Shown one piece after another: positions 33,538 through 43,292 of a DNA stretch of 64,000 nucleotides. The notes under the pieces were generated by a model that was given only the letters and a program-made list of their open reading frames with translations, made no database searches and was not told the DNA's origin. The stretch lies in contig NZ_APND01000002.1 of assembly GCF_040361215.1 (NCBI RefSeq), positions 310,001 to 374,000 on the forward strand, read 5' to 3'. The translations under genes were made by a program, and so were the position numbers. Positions within the stretch are counted from its first letter, which is position 1, and each line of letters opens with the position of its first letter. The stretch is from Salinisphaera dokdonensis (GTDB lineage: Bacteria > Pseudomonadota > Gammaproteobacteria > Nevskiales > Salinisphaeraceae).

Positions 33538-35064
33538 CTATCGCATACTGATCGTCATGTTCGGTCCGTCGGGCACGTCATCTTCCGGCCAGCGCGAGAG
33601 CACGGTCTTGGTTTCGGTATAGAAACGCACGGCCTGCTTGCCGTAGGCGTGCAGGTCGCCGAAGAAAGAGTTCTTCGAGCCGGTGAAGGAGAAGAACGGC
33701 GCCGGCACCGGAATCGGCAGATTGATGCCCACTTGACCGACTTCGGTCTCGTACTGGTACTTGCGAGCGGCCGCGCCCGACTTGGTATAGATCGAGGTGC
33801 CGTTGCCGTAAGGATTGGCGTTGACCAGTTCGATCGCTTCTTCGAGCGTGTCGACGTGCATCACGCACAGCGCGGGGCCGAAGATCTCTTCGTTGTAGAC
33901 CTTCATTTCGGTGGTGACGTTGTCGAACAGGGTCGGACCGATCCAGTTGCCGTCCGGGTAGCCCTCGACCGTCACTTCCGAGCCGTCGAGCAGTACGTCG
34001 GCGCCTTCGGCGGCCGCGCCCTGGATCAGCTCGCGCACGCGATCGCGTGACTTCTTGTTGATCAGCGGGCCGTAGGCCGCGCCGTCGTCGCCCGGCGCGC
34101 CGGGGCGGATAGCGCCCAGCGCATTCTTGATGTCGTCGACCCAGTCGCGGGTCGATTCGCCCACCAGCACGGCGACCGAGATCGCCATGCAGCGCTGACC
34201 GGCCGCGCCGCAGGACGAACCCACGAGCGAGGACACGACCTGATCCTTGTCGGCATCGGGCATGACGATCATGTGGTTCTTCGCGCCCGCCATGGCCTGT
34301 ACGCGCTTGAGATTCTGCGTGCCGCGGCGATAGACGTGCTCGGCGACCGGCACGGAGCCGACGAAGGACACGGCCTTCACGTCCGGATGATCGAGAATCG
34401 CGTCCACCTGGCGCTTGTCGCCGTGGATCAGCTGCAGCAGGCCTTTCGGAAAACCCGCTTCGGCAAACAGTTCGGTGAGCATGACCGTGGTGAGCGGATC
34501 CTGCTCGGACGGCTTGAGGATGAAGCTGTTGCCGCAGGCCACGGCCAGCGGGTACATCCACAGCGGGATCATGGCCGGAAAGTTGAACGGGGTGATGCCC
34601 GCACAGACGCCGATCGGGTGCACATAGCTGTGCGTGTCGATATTGCGGGCCACGTTCTCGGCGGTCTCGCCCATCATGTGGGTGGTCATGCCGCAGCCGT
34701 GCTCGACCACTTCGATACCGCGCCAGACGTCGCCCATGGCATCGGCAAAGGTCTTGCCGGTCTCTTCCGACAGCACCTTGGCGATGTCTTCCTGACGCTC
34801 CTTGAGCAGCGTCTGGTACTTGAACAGATAGCGCACGCGCTCGACCGTGGGCACGTCGCGCCATTCCTTGAACGCGGCCTTGGCGGATTCGACCGCGCGC
34901 TGCATTTCGTCGTCGGTGGCGACCGGGACCTGGGCGATGACCTCCTGGGTAGCCGGATTGTTCAGCTCGATCCAGTCGCTGGTCGTGCTGTCGACGAACT
35001 CGCCGTCGATGAACAAGGGCACCTTGCCGTTGGCGCGGATACGGTCAATCTGCTTGTCGGTCAT
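33538..35064 (-). CDS. mmsA: CoA-acylating methylmalonate-semialdehyde dehydrogenase
   Basis: A 508-residue aldehyde dehydrogenase. GICAGITPFNFP-like GVCAGITPFNFPAMIPLWMYPLA and the catalytic cysteine in GAAGQRCMAISVAV are diagnostic of the MMSDH subfamily. It converts methylmalonate semialdehyde plus CoA and NAD to propionyl-CoA and carbon dioxide, the last step of valine oxidation. The ATG at 35064 (MTDKQIDRI) was preferred over the longer frame. It is upstream of, and probably cotranscribed with, the restriction gene and the rest of the operon. Confidence 0.95.
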   Translation of the reverse strand: MTDKQIDRIRANGKVPLFIDGEFVDSTTSDWIELNNPATQEVIAQVPVATDDEMQRAVESAKAAFKEWRDVPTVERVRYLFKYQTLLKERQEDIAKVLSEETGKTFADAMGDVWRGIEVVEHGCGMTTHMMGETAENVARNIDTHSYVHPIGVCAGITPFNFPAMIPLWMYPLAVACGNSFILKPSEQDPLTTVMLTELFAEAGFPKGLLQLIHGDKRQVDAILDHPDVKAVSFVGSVPVAEHVYRRGTQNLKRVQAMAGAKNHMIVMPDADKDQVVSSLVGSSCGAAGQRCMAISVAVLVGESTRDWVDDIKNALGAIRPGAPGDDGAAYGPLINKKSRDRVRELIQGAAAEGADVLLDGSEVTVEGYPDGNWIGPTLFDNVTTEMKVYNEEIFGPALCVMHVDTLEEAIELVNANPYGNGTSIYTKSGAAARKYQYETEVGQVGINLPIPVPAPFFSFTGSKNSFFGDLHAYGKQAVRFYTETKTVLSRWPEDDVPDGPNMTISMR

Positions 35065-35151
35065 GGTCGAACACTCAGTAGTCTGGGAAGTACAAAAGAG
35101 CACCGCCGGCGCGAACGCCGGCGGCCGTGGTTTCAGGTCGTGCGGTGCGAA

Positions 35152-36375
35152 CTAGTTCTTGAGCATCGCGCAGCCGGATTCGGACAGCGGCGGGTAGGCC
35201 TGGTCGCCCGGGATCGTGCGCTCGACGGTGGCCACGTCCCAGTGGCTTTCAGACTCGTCGGCCTTTTTTACCTTGAGCAGGTACATGTCGTGCTGCAGCA
35301 GGCCGTCGTCGCGGATCGTGCCGCCCTTGGCGAAAAAGTCGTCGATCGGCTTGTTGCCAATGGCTTCGCGCACGGCATCGCTTTCGTCGGTGCCCGCCGC
35401 CTTGACCGCGTTCAAATAGGCCGTCGTGGCCGAGTAGAGGGCCGCATGCGGGAAGGTGGGCGTGGTGCCGCCATTGGCGAGATAGCGCTTGGTCCATTCC
35501 CGCGATTCGTCGTCGTTGTCCCAGTACCAGCCGACGGTGAACTGCAGGCCGGCCGTGGTATCCAGACCCAGGCTCTGCACGTCGGAGATCAACACCAGCA
35601 TGCCGGCCAGGGCCTGGCCGCCCGAGACGATGCCGAACTCGTTGGCCTGCCGGACCGCGTTGGTGGTGTCCTGACCGGCATTGGCCAGGGCGATCACATC
35701 CGCGCCGGAACTCTTGGCCTGCAGCAGGTAGGAGGAGAAGTCATTGGTGCCCAGCGGCGCCCGGACCTGCCCGACCACCGAGCCGCCGAGCTCCTTGACC
35801 ACCGCGGCGGTATTCTTCTCCAGCGAATGTCCGAACGCATAGTCGGCGGTGATGAAGAACCATTTCTTGCCGCCGTTTTTCACGATCGCTGTAGCCGTGC
35901 CCACCGGCAGGGCCTGGGTGTTGTAGCCGTAGTCGATCCCGTACTTGGTGCAGGCCTCGTTGGTCAGCTGCGACGTTGCGGAACCGGTATCCATGGTGAT
36001 GATGCCCTTGTTGGACGCCAACTGTTGCACGGCCAGGGCGACCGCACTGTTGGTGGTGTCCAGGATCACGTCGACCCCTTCCTGGTCGATCCATTCACGG
36101 GCCGTGGACGAGGCGATATCCGCCTTGTTCTGATGATCGGCCGAGACCACCTCGATTTCCTCGCCGAGCACCTCGCCGCCGAAATCCTCGACCGCCATCT
36201 TCACCGCAGCGACCGAACCCCGGCCGCTGAAGCCGGTGGAGTAGACGCCGGACATATCGCCCAGCACACCGATCCGAACCTTGCCGTCGTCATTACCGGC
36301 CGCATGTGCCGGCATGCCGGCCGCCATTGCGCCGGCCACGGTCAGCGCTGACAGCGCGCCTCGCAGTTTGCCCAT
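35152..36375 (-). CDS. Second LivK-like periplasmic substrate-binding protein
   Basis: A 407-residue type I binding protein. The second of two ATGs (36375) has GAGGAG at 8-nt spacing. The signal peptide ends MPAHA before AGNDDGKVRIGVLGDMSGVY. It aligns along its length with the liv-cluster protein at 22602, sharing for example AAVKMAVEDFGGEVLGEEIEVVSADHQNKAD and the TADYAFGHSL motif. No ATPase or permease genes accompany it, so it probably feeds the LivGFHM system. Its operon position suggests a ligand degraded here, such as a branched-chain amino or oxo acid. Confidence 0.88.
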   Translation of the reverse strand: MGKLRGALSALTVAGAMAAGMPAHAAGNDDGKVRIGVLGDMSGVYSTGFSGRGSVAAVKMAVEDFGGEVLGEEIEVVSADHQNKADIASSTAREWIDQEGVDVILDTTNSAVALAVQQLASNKGIITMDTGSATSQLTNEACTKYGIDYGYNTQALPVGTATAIVKNGGKKWFFITADYAFGHSLEKNTAAVVKELGGSVVGQVRAPLGTNDFSSYLLQAKSSGADVIALANAGQDTTNAVRQANEFGIVSGGQALAGMLVLISDVQSLGLDTTAGLQFTVGWYWDNDDESREWTKRYLANGGTTPTFPHAALYSATTAYLNAVKAAGTDESDAVREAIGNKPIDDFFAKGGTIRDDGLLQHDMYLLKVKKADESESHWDVATVERTIPGDQAYPPLSESGCAMLKN

Positions 36376-36639
36376 CGCCATCTCTCCTCGTTAATAATTG
36401 TTGTCGTTGCACAGTGCAGCACCCACGGAAGAGCGGCCCATACGACTTTGGTGGAATGCTTGACGCGCGGCGGACGGGTTCCCGGAATTACCGTGACTTG
36501 GGCCGCGAGCGGCGATCCTGGAGCTATTTACTGTCCCTGGGCGAGCGGCACGCAGGGCCGCACTGACCGCTGGCCGGAGCTACCGGGCCATCGGTCGATG
36601 ATTCATAGCGCGAGGACTGGCCGGGAACCCGGTCGGCGG

Positions 36640-39600
36640 CTACGGCGCTTCCAGAGTTACCAGCAGGTCGCCGGCCGCGACCGTCACGCCGCTGGAGACA
36701 TGCAGCGTCGCGATCTTGCCGTCGTGCGACGCGGAAATCGTGGTCTCCATTTTCATCGCTTCCAGCCCCAGCAACGCGTCCCCGGCCTTCACTTCCTGGC
36801 CTTCACGCACGGCCGTGTGCACGACCATGCCCGGCATCGGCGCGCCGACCTGATTGGCGTCGGCCTTGTCGGCCTTGGGGTGGGCGACGGCCGCATCGCT
36901 GCCCGCACGCGCGATACGAATCGGGCGCGGCTGGCCGTTGAGCTCGAAGAACAGGCGCACGATGCCGTCCTCGTCGGCATCCGCCTGGCCCTGCAGGCTG
37001 ATGAGCAAGCGCTTGCCCGGCTCGATATCCACCAGCGTTTCTTCCTCGCCGCGCAGGCCGTAGAAGAACACCTGGGTCGACAGCGGGCTGACGTTGCCAT
37101 AGCGCTGACGATGGGCGACGTAATCGGCGAACACCTTGGGATACATCAGGTGCGAGGCGAGCTGGCTATCGCTGAGTTCAGTACCGAGTTCTTCGCCAGC
37201 CTTGGCGCGCTCGGCCTCCAGATCGATATCCTCCAGCAACGCGCCGGGTCGATCGGTGAGCGGCTGTTCGCCGCGCAGCACTTTCTTCTGCAGCGCTTCG
37301 GGAAAGCCGTCGGCCGGAAAACCCAGCTCGCCCTTGAACAGCGCCACCACGGAATCCGGGAAATCGATATCCACGTCCGGGTCGGCAATCTCCTCGGCAC
37401 TGCGGTCGTTGGAGACCATATGCAGCGCCATGTCGCCGACCACCTTGGAGGTGGGCGTGACCTTCACGATATCGCCGAACAGCTGGTTGACCTGCAAATA
37501 GGCCCTGGCGATCTCGGGCCAGCGATCGGCCAGGCCCAGCGCGCGCGCCTGCTCGCGCAGGTTGGTGTACTGCCCGCCCGGCATCTCGTGGCGATAGACA
37601 TCGGCTGTGCCGGAGCGCACGTTGGCCTCGAACGGCGCATAGACGCTGCGCACGCCTTCCCAGTAGTTGGACAACGACTGCATCGCCTCGCGGTCGATGC
37701 CCGGATCGCGGTCGCCGTGTTCGAGCGCAGCGGCCATGGAGCCGAGATTGGGCTGCGACGTCAGGCCGCTCATCGAGTCCAGCGCGCCATCGATGGCGTC
37801 CACGCCGGCCTCGACCGCGGCGAGCAGCGTGGAGGCCGCGATGCCGGAGGTGTCGTGGGTGTGGAAATGAATCGGCAGGCCGGTTTCCTGTTTCAGCACG
37901 CGGACCAGTTCGGCCGCTGCACGCGGGCGACAGATACCGGCCATGTCCTTGATGCCGAGCACGTGCGCGCCGGCTTTTTCCAGCGCCTTCGCCTTGTCGA
38001 CGTAGTACTTGAGGTTGTACTTCGGCCGGCTCTTGTCGAACAGATCGCCGGTGTAGCAGATCGTGCCCTCGCAGACGCCGCCGGCATCGATGACCGCGTC
38101 CATGGCCACGCGCATGTTCTCCACCCAATTGAGCGAATCGAACACGCGGAAGATATCGATACCGTTGCTCGCCGCCTGCTGCACGAAATAGCGCACGACG
38201 TTGTCGGGATAGTTGGTATAGCCGACGGCGTTGGAGGCACGCAGCAACATCTGCAGCGGGATATTGGGCGCCGCCTCGCGAACCAGAGCCAGGCGCTCCC
38301 ACGGGTCTTCCTTGAGAAAACGCAGGGCCACGTCGAAGGTCGCCCCGCCCCAGCATTCCAACGACAACAGGCCGGGCAACATGCGCGCGTAATACGGCGC
38401 GATGGCGGCGATGTCCTGCGTGCGCATGCGCGTGGCGAGCAGCGACTGGTGCGCATCGCGCATGGTGGTATCGGTAAGCAGCACGCGCTGCTGGTCGCGC
38501 ATCCACTGGCCGAAGGCGGTCGGGCCGCGGTCGAGCAGTTCGTCGCGCAGGCCGCGCGGCGGGGCCGCTTGCAGATCGCAGGCCGGTAGCGGCGCCTCCG
38601 GGAAGACGATGCGGGGCACCGTGCGGCCTTCCATCTGCGGATGGCCGTTGACCGTCACGTCGCCGATGAAGCGCAGCAATCGCGTGGCGCGATCCTGGCG
38701 GGCCTTGAACTCGAACAGCTCGGGCGTGGTGTCGATGAAGCGGGTGGTGTATTCCGCCGCCTTGAAACTCGGATGGCCGATGACGTTTTCGAGGAACTGC
38801 AGGTTGGTCGACAGCCCGCGAATCCGAAATTCACGCAGCGCGCGGTCCATGCGCGAGATGGTGGCATCGACCGTACGCGCCCAGGTGGTCACCTTGACCA
38901 GCAGCGAGTCGTAATACGGCGTGATCACCGCGCCGGTATAGGCCGTGCCGCCGTCCAGGCGCACGCCGAAACCGGCCGAGCTGCGATAGGCGGTGAGTCG
39001 CCCGTGGTCGGGCGCGAAGCCGTTCTCCGGGTCCTCGGTGGTCACACGACACTGCAGCGCGTGGCCATCGATGGTGATCAGTTCCTGGGCCGGCAGCGCG
39101 TCGTCCTCGCCGATCGCCGCACCTTCGGCGATCCGGATCTGGGCGCGCACCACGTCCACGCCGGTGACTTCCTCGGTCACCGTATGCTCGACCTGGATAC
39201 GCGGATTGACCTCGATGAAATAGAACTCGCCGCTATCCACATCGAGCAGGAATTCCACCGTGCCCGCACCGACATAGCCGAGGTGCGAACACAGGCGCAT
39301 CGCCGAATCACACAGCCCTTTGCGGGTGGCGTCGTCCAAATACGGCGCTGGCGCGCGCTCGACCACTTTCTGGTTGCGCCGCTGTACGGAGCAATCGCGC
39401 TCGAACAGATGCACGACATTGCCGTGCGTATCGCCCAGGATCTGGACCTCCACATGGCGGGCACGCTCGACCAGTTTTTCCAGATAGACGTCGTCGTTGC
39501 CGAACGCCGAACCGGCCTCGCGCTTGGCGATATCGACCTCGTCGAGCAGCTTGTCGGGCGCTTCCACCCGGCGCATGCCGCGCCCGCCGCCACCCCAGCT

Positions 39601-40089
39601 GGCCTTGATCATGATCGGGTAGCCGAGCTTGTCGGCGATGGCGACGATCTCGTCGCGATCCTCCGGCAACACGCCGGAGGCGGGAATCACCGGCACCCCG
39701 GTGCGCTCCGCGGCCTCGCGCGCCGAGACCTTGTCGCCGAAGGCGTTGAGCACGTCGACCGGCGGGCCGATGAAGGCGATACCGGCCGCGTCGCAGGCCC
39801 TGGCGAATTCCGGGTTCTCGGACAGGAAGCCGTAACCGGGATGGATCGCGTCGGCGCCGCAGTCGCGGGCCACCTGGATGATGGCGTCGATATCCAGATA
39901 AGCCGCAATCGGCTGCTGGCCGCTGCCGACCAGATAGCTCTCGTCCGCCTTGAAGCGGTGCAGCGCGAAACGATCCTCGTGCGCGTAGATCGCGACGGTG
40001 CGAATGCCCATCTCGTTGGCAGTACGCATGACACGTATCGCAATCTCGCCGCGGTTGGCGACGAGCAGCTTACGGACCCGATTCGACAT
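36640..40089 (-). CDS. pyc: Pyruvate carboxylase, single-chain
   Basis: A 1149-residue biotin enzyme. It has a biotin carboxylase domain (about 1-450, with SWGGGGRGMRRVE and YFIEVNPRIQVEHTVTEEVTG), a carboxyltransferase domain (about 530-830, with TTMRDAHQSLLATRMRT metal-site sequence and FHTHDTSG), an allosteric/tetramerisation linker, and a C-terminal biotinyl domain with AMKM at K1113. It converts pyruvate and bicarbonate to oxaloacetate in two ATP-driven steps and replenishes the TCA cycle. The ATG at 40089 follows CGGAGA. It heads the catabolic cluster but is separated from the binding-protein gene by 264 bp. Confidence 0.96.
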   Translation of the reverse strand: MSNRVRKLLVANRGEIAIRVMRTANEMGIRTVAIYAHEDRFALHRFKADESYLVGSGQQPIAAYLDIDAIIQVARDCGADAIHPGYGFLSENPEFARACDAAGIAFIGPPVDVLNAFGDKVSAREAAERTGVPVIPASGVLPEDRDEIVAIADKLGYPIMIKASWGGGGRGMRRVEAPDKLLDEVDIAKREAGSAFGNDDVYLEKLVERARHVEVQILGDTHGNVVHLFERDCSVQRRNQKVVERAPAPYLDDATRKGLCDSAMRLCSHLGYVGAGTVEFLLDVDSGEFYFIEVNPRIQVEHTVTEEVTGVDVVRAQIRIAEGAAIGEDDALPAQELITIDGHALQCRVTTEDPENGFAPDHGRLTAYRSSAGFGVRLDGGTAYTGAVITPYYDSLLVKVTTWARTVDATISRMDRALREFRIRGLSTNLQFLENVIGHPSFKAAEYTTRFIDTTPELFEFKARQDRATRLLRFIGDVTVNGHPQMEGRTVPRIVFPEAPLPACDLQAAPPRGLRDELLDRGPTAFGQWMRDQQRVLLTDTTMRDAHQSLLATRMRTQDIAAIAPYYARMLPGLLSLECWGGATFDVALRFLKEDPWERLALVREAAPNIPLQMLLRASNAVGYTNYPDNVVRYFVQQAASNGIDIFRVFDSLNWVENMRVAMDAVIDAGGVCEGTICYTGDLFDKSRPKYNLKYYVDKAKALEKAGAHVLGIKDMAGICRPRAAAELVRVLKQETGLPIHFHTHDTSGIAASTLLAAVEAGVDAIDGALDSMSGLTSQPNLGSMAAALEHGDRDPGIDREAMQSLSNYWEGVRSVYAPFEANVRSGTADVYRHEMPGGQYTNLREQARALGLADRWPEIARAYLQVNQLFGDIVKVTPTSKVVGDMALHMVSNDRSAEEIADPDVDIDFPDSVVALFKGELGFPADGFPEALQKKVLRGEQPLTDRPGALLEDIDLEAERAKAGEELGTELSDSQLASHLMYPKVFADYVAHRQRYGNVSPLSTQVFFYGLRGEEETLVDIEPGKRLLISLQGQADADEDGIVRLFFELNGQPRPIRIARAGSDAAVAHPKADKADANQVGAPMPGMVVHTAVREGQEVKAGDALLGLEAMKMETTISASHDGKIATLHVSSGVTVAAGDLLVTLEAP

Positions 40090-40227
40090 CGTTTTCTCCG
40101 GCACGCGACGCGGACGTCGCAGGTTTGCAGCGCCGCAGCCGCGACGCATGAACACGTCACCAGATTAAAGCATGCCCGGGCCGCGGCCGGCGCCGCGCGC
40201 GTCAGCGGCCGCTACGAACGATGCGGT

Positions 40228-41049
40228 TCAGCCAATCGCCAGACGCAACACCAGCATCAAACCCATACCAGTCAGCACCGGCAAGCCGATAGACGCGCTC
40301 GCGCGCGTCGTGTCATCGGCACCCGGGCCGTCGAGCGCCACGCATTCAAGGCCGACATGCAGAAAGATGCCGGTCGCCACGCCCTGGCAGGCGGCCGCGA
40401 CCGAAATAGACGGCGGCAGCGCGCCGACCACGAGCGCTGTCGGTACCGCCGCGATGCCCACAATGCACGCCGGCCATGTCACGCCCGCCAGCGCATCTCC
40501 GCGCTCGCGCAGCCGACGGGCCACGGCATAACCGGCAGGCAACTTGTGGGCAACGATCGCCGTACCCAGCCACACCCCGAGATCGGGCAGGCGCGCATAG
40601 ATGAGGCCGATCACCAGACCCACGCCTGCCGAATGCACGGTGAGCGCGAGCAGGCGCGATTCATGAAGCGCGCCGCGTGCATGGCGCGGCGCACGACAAG
40701 CGTGATGCAGCGCGAGACCGGCCCAAAGGCCGGCCGCCACGCCGACGCCGGCAATCGGCGCGTCGAGCGTCATGGCCTTGGGCAGCAGCAACACACAGGC
40801 CGCCGCGATCATCGCGCCGCCGGCGACGCCGTCCAGCGCCTGCCACAGCCAACCATCGCCGGCCGGGCGATAGCCGATCGCGGCACCGGCAAACATGGCG
40901 AAACCACCGGTCACCGCGATGAACACGACCTTGTCGTAACCGGCCATCGCGCCCGCGACCAGTGCCAACACGAAGGCTATCGCCACGCCGGTGGCGATAG
41001 CCCGATCCCGGTCCGGGCCGGGCACGGCGGAAACAGCAGCACGCGCCAT
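40228..41049 (-). CDS. ZIP-family metal transporter
   Basis: A 273-residue membrane protein with about eight helices. The two ZIP metal-site helices are visible as HSAGVGLVIGLIYARLP near residue 140 and TAIVAHKLPAGYAVARR near residue 165; in the second, the usual HEIPEG glutamates are replaced (HKLPAG), so the binuclear site may be simplified. A HVGLECVAL segment contributes another histidine. It lies 3 bp after the ZnuD-like receptor gene, under the same Zur box, so zinc import across the inner membrane is the likely role. Confidence 0.85.
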   Translation of the reverse strand: MARAAVSAVPGPDRDRAIATGVAIAFVLALVAGAMAGYDKVVFIAVTGGFAMFAGAAIGYRPAGDGWLWQALDGVAGGAMIAAACVLLLPKAMTLDAPIAGVGVAAGLWAGLALHHACRAPRHARGALHESRLLALTVHSAGVGLVIGLIYARLPDLGVWLGTAIVAHKLPAGYAVARRLRERGDALAGVTWPACIVGIAAVPTALVVGALPPSISVAAACQGVATGIFLHVGLECVALDGPGADDTTRASASIGLPVLTGMGLMLVLRLAIG

Positions 41050-41052
41050 GAC

Positions 41053-43224
41053 CTAACCTCCGAACGGCACGCGCGCGGTCAGGCGCACGTCGCGACCGGG
41101 TGACAACGCATAGCCCTTGTAGGTGTCGAGAAAGCCGCGGTAGTCCTCGTCGAGCAGGTTGTTGATCGCCAGATCGAGATGCACGGTCTGGCCGGCGATA
41201 CGCGGCGAGAACCCGGCACCTAGATCGACGAGGACATAATCATCGGTCGAGGCGCTGCCGAAGGGCGCATTATCGAACTGTTCGAACGGCTCACCGGGCG
41301 TGCCGTCTTTCGACGCGTAGTAGCGCAGCGTGACCGACCCCCGCGGGTCGCGCAGCCAGCCGTCGCTGGCCGGCGTGAATTCGGCGCCCAGACGGACGTT
41401 GTCCGCCGGCAGGAGCGGCAGATCGCTGCCGTTGTCGCGACGCTCGCCGTCGACGGTTTCGGCGGCAGCCGAGAGCATGAGCCAGTCGTTGACGTCCTTC
41501 TCGATCGACAGTTCGGCACCAACAAGCCGGGCGTCGGTCTGGTCGTTGGCAAATACCGGCAGACCGTTGACCGTAGCCCCGGTGTCGCGCAGGAAGATGT
41601 AGTTGTCGATCACGTTGCGATAGACCGTGGCCTTCGCCCGCATCGTCGGCGATGCCCAGCGCAGGGACAGATCCGTATTGAGCGAGGTTTCCTCCTCGAG
41701 ATCGGGGTCGCCCTGCTGGAAGGCCGCGACGCCGCCGTGTACGCCGCTCGCGTACAGCTCGAACAGCGTCGGCGCCCGAAAGCCCCGGCCGACGTTCGCC
41801 GCCACCGACAGTCGCTCGGTGAGGCTGTAGATGCCGCCAAGCGAGCCGGTGACCACGTCGTAGGACTGCTTCCCGGCGTCGATCACGCTTTGTGACGGGT
41901 TAGCCGTCTTCGAGGCGTCGCCTTCGATCTCGTGATGGTCGTAGCGCAGCCCTGCCTGAAGCAGCAGATCGACGATGCCTTTCTCCTCGAAGGCGAACAC
42001 GGCCATGTTGTCCACATCGCCGCCGGGCGAAAGCTGAGTGGTGCCGCGCGAGACCTGATCCTTGGTGGTGTATTCGACGCCCACCGTGCCGCCGTCGAGA
42101 CCCAGTACCGGGCCGTGCTGGCCTTCCAGACGCGCGGTGTACTGGTCGAATTCGATATCGATAGCGTTGTCGAAACCCGCCACCCGCGGCGTGCCGGCCG
42201 CATTCGAGCGACGGCGGTTGTTCTGCCAGACGAGCTTCGGCTTCCAGGTGATGCCGCCGGCCTCTTTTTCCGCGGCGAGCTCGACCTGTTCATTGTCGAT
42301 GAATTGGCCGACGCCTTCCTCGCCCGCCGCTGGCGGTAGATTGCCCGCCGGCGGCGGGAGCAGGAAGTTGTGTTCGTCGTTGAAGCGCGAGTAGCGCGCG
42401 GTCCATTCGCCGCCACCGTCGTCGCGATAGCCCAGTGCGAAATCGCCGTTGACCTGGTCGAAGTCGGTATTACCGAGCTTGCCGGTATAGGCCGGCGCAT
42501 CCTGCAGTTCGGCGCTCGGTGCCGGCGGAAAATAAGTCGATTCATCGGGCGTTTCGATATCACCCGCGCTGCGGCGGATAATGCCAGCCGAATAGCCGAA
42601 GCGGCCGTCGCCACCACTGGCCTTGACGCCCGTATCCCACTGGTCGTTATTGGTGGAATAGCGGGTCAGCGTTTCGCCCTCGATGGGGTTGTCCCAGGCG
42701 ATATCCTGCGGCAGCAGGTTGATCGCCCCGCCCAGCGCGCTGGAGCCGTAAAGCACGCTCGAGGCGCCGCGCACGACCTCGGCGCGGCCGAGCAGGAAGG
42801 TATCCGTCGTCGGCATGTGACGCACACCGTACTGCTGGTGATCCATGCCCACACCGTTGGACAGGATCTTGATGCGTTCGCCCGAGAGCCCGCGGATCAC
42901 CGGCTTGCCGACGCTGTTGCCGGTGCCGATTGAATTCACCCCGGCCAGATCGTCGAGTGCTTCGCCGAGATTGGTCGCGCCTTTGGCTTCGATCGTGTCG
43001 GATTCGAGCACGTCGACATTGGCCGCCTGCGAAAACGGACTGCCCGGCAGCGGCACGCCAGTGACCGAAATCGGGCCGAGTGCCTGCTCGGTTTCCGTAT
43101 TTGCAGCTGATAGATCGAGGGTTTCAACCTCGCCCGTGCCGGGCTGCGCCCAAGCGCTATGTAATAGCGTTGCATTAGCGAGCAGAACGCATGCGATCGC
43201 CTGCCCGCGTCTGATTCGCGTCAT
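41053..43224 (-). CDS. ZnuD-like TonB-dependent zinc receptor
   Basis: A 723-residue outer-membrane receptor. The signal peptide ends SAWAQ; the plug carries SPFSQAANVDVLESDTIEAKG, GKPVIRGLSGERIKILSNGVGMDHQQYGVRHMP and ASSVLYGSSALGGAINLLPQD, close to the ZnuD/ZIP-associated receptor group. The beta-barrel ends with a typical C-terminal strand (RDVRLTARVPFGG). It probably takes up free or chelated zinc using TonB. The start at 43224 follows GGGAGA. A Zur box lies 46 bp upstream and a ZIP transporter follows after 3 bp, giving a two-membrane zinc import route. Confidence 0.88.
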   Translation of the reverse strand: MTRIRRGQAIACVLLANATLLHSAWAQPGTGEVETLDLSAANTETEQALGPISVTGVPLPGSPFSQAANVDVLESDTIEAKGATNLGEALDDLAGVNSIGTGNSVGKPVIRGLSGERIKILSNGVGMDHQQYGVRHMPTTDTFLLGRAEVVRGASSVLYGSSALGGAINLLPQDIAWDNPIEGETLTRYSTNNDQWDTGVKASGGDGRFGYSAGIIRRSAGDIETPDESTYFPPAPSAELQDAPAYTGKLGNTDFDQVNGDFALGYRDDGGGEWTARYSRFNDEHNFLLPPPAGNLPPAAGEEGVGQFIDNEQVELAAEKEAGGITWKPKLVWQNNRRRSNAAGTPRVAGFDNAIDIEFDQYTARLEGQHGPVLGLDGGTVGVEYTTKDQVSRGTTQLSPGGDVDNMAVFAFEEKGIVDLLLQAGLRYDHHEIEGDASKTANPSQSVIDAGKQSYDVVTGSLGGIYSLTERLSVAANVGRGFRAPTLFELYASGVHGGVAAFQQGDPDLEEETSLNTDLSLRWASPTMRAKATVYRNVIDNYIFLRDTGATVNGLPVFANDQTDARLVGAELSIEKDVNDWLMLSAAAETVDGERRDNGSDLPLLPADNVRLGAEFTPASDGWLRDPRGSVTLRYYASKDGTPGEPFEQFDNAPFGSASTDDYVLVDLGAGFSPRIAGQTVHLDLAINNLLDEDYRGFLDTYKGYALSPGRDVRLTARVPFGG

Positions 43225-43269
43225 GATTTGTCTCCCTGGTAAAAGCGGAACCGCTCGGGCTCTCGATCA

Positions 43270-43292
43270 ATATTGTTATATTATTACATATC
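43270..43292. promoter_or_regulatory. Zur box upstream of the ZnuD-like receptor
   Basis: A 23-bp window with core TTGTTATATTATTACAT matches the Zur consensus at 17 of 22 defined positions, including an unbroken TGTTATA-N-TAT run. It lies in an isolated AT-rich patch 46 bp before the receptor start, where it would cover the promoter. It is the second Zur-like site in the window after 19854-19876. Confidence 0.72.

Noticed and set aside
36448..41103. Very long plus-strand frames opposite pyruvate carboxylase
   Set aside because: They are antisense shadows; the minus-strand protein has all biotin-enzyme domains and motifs.
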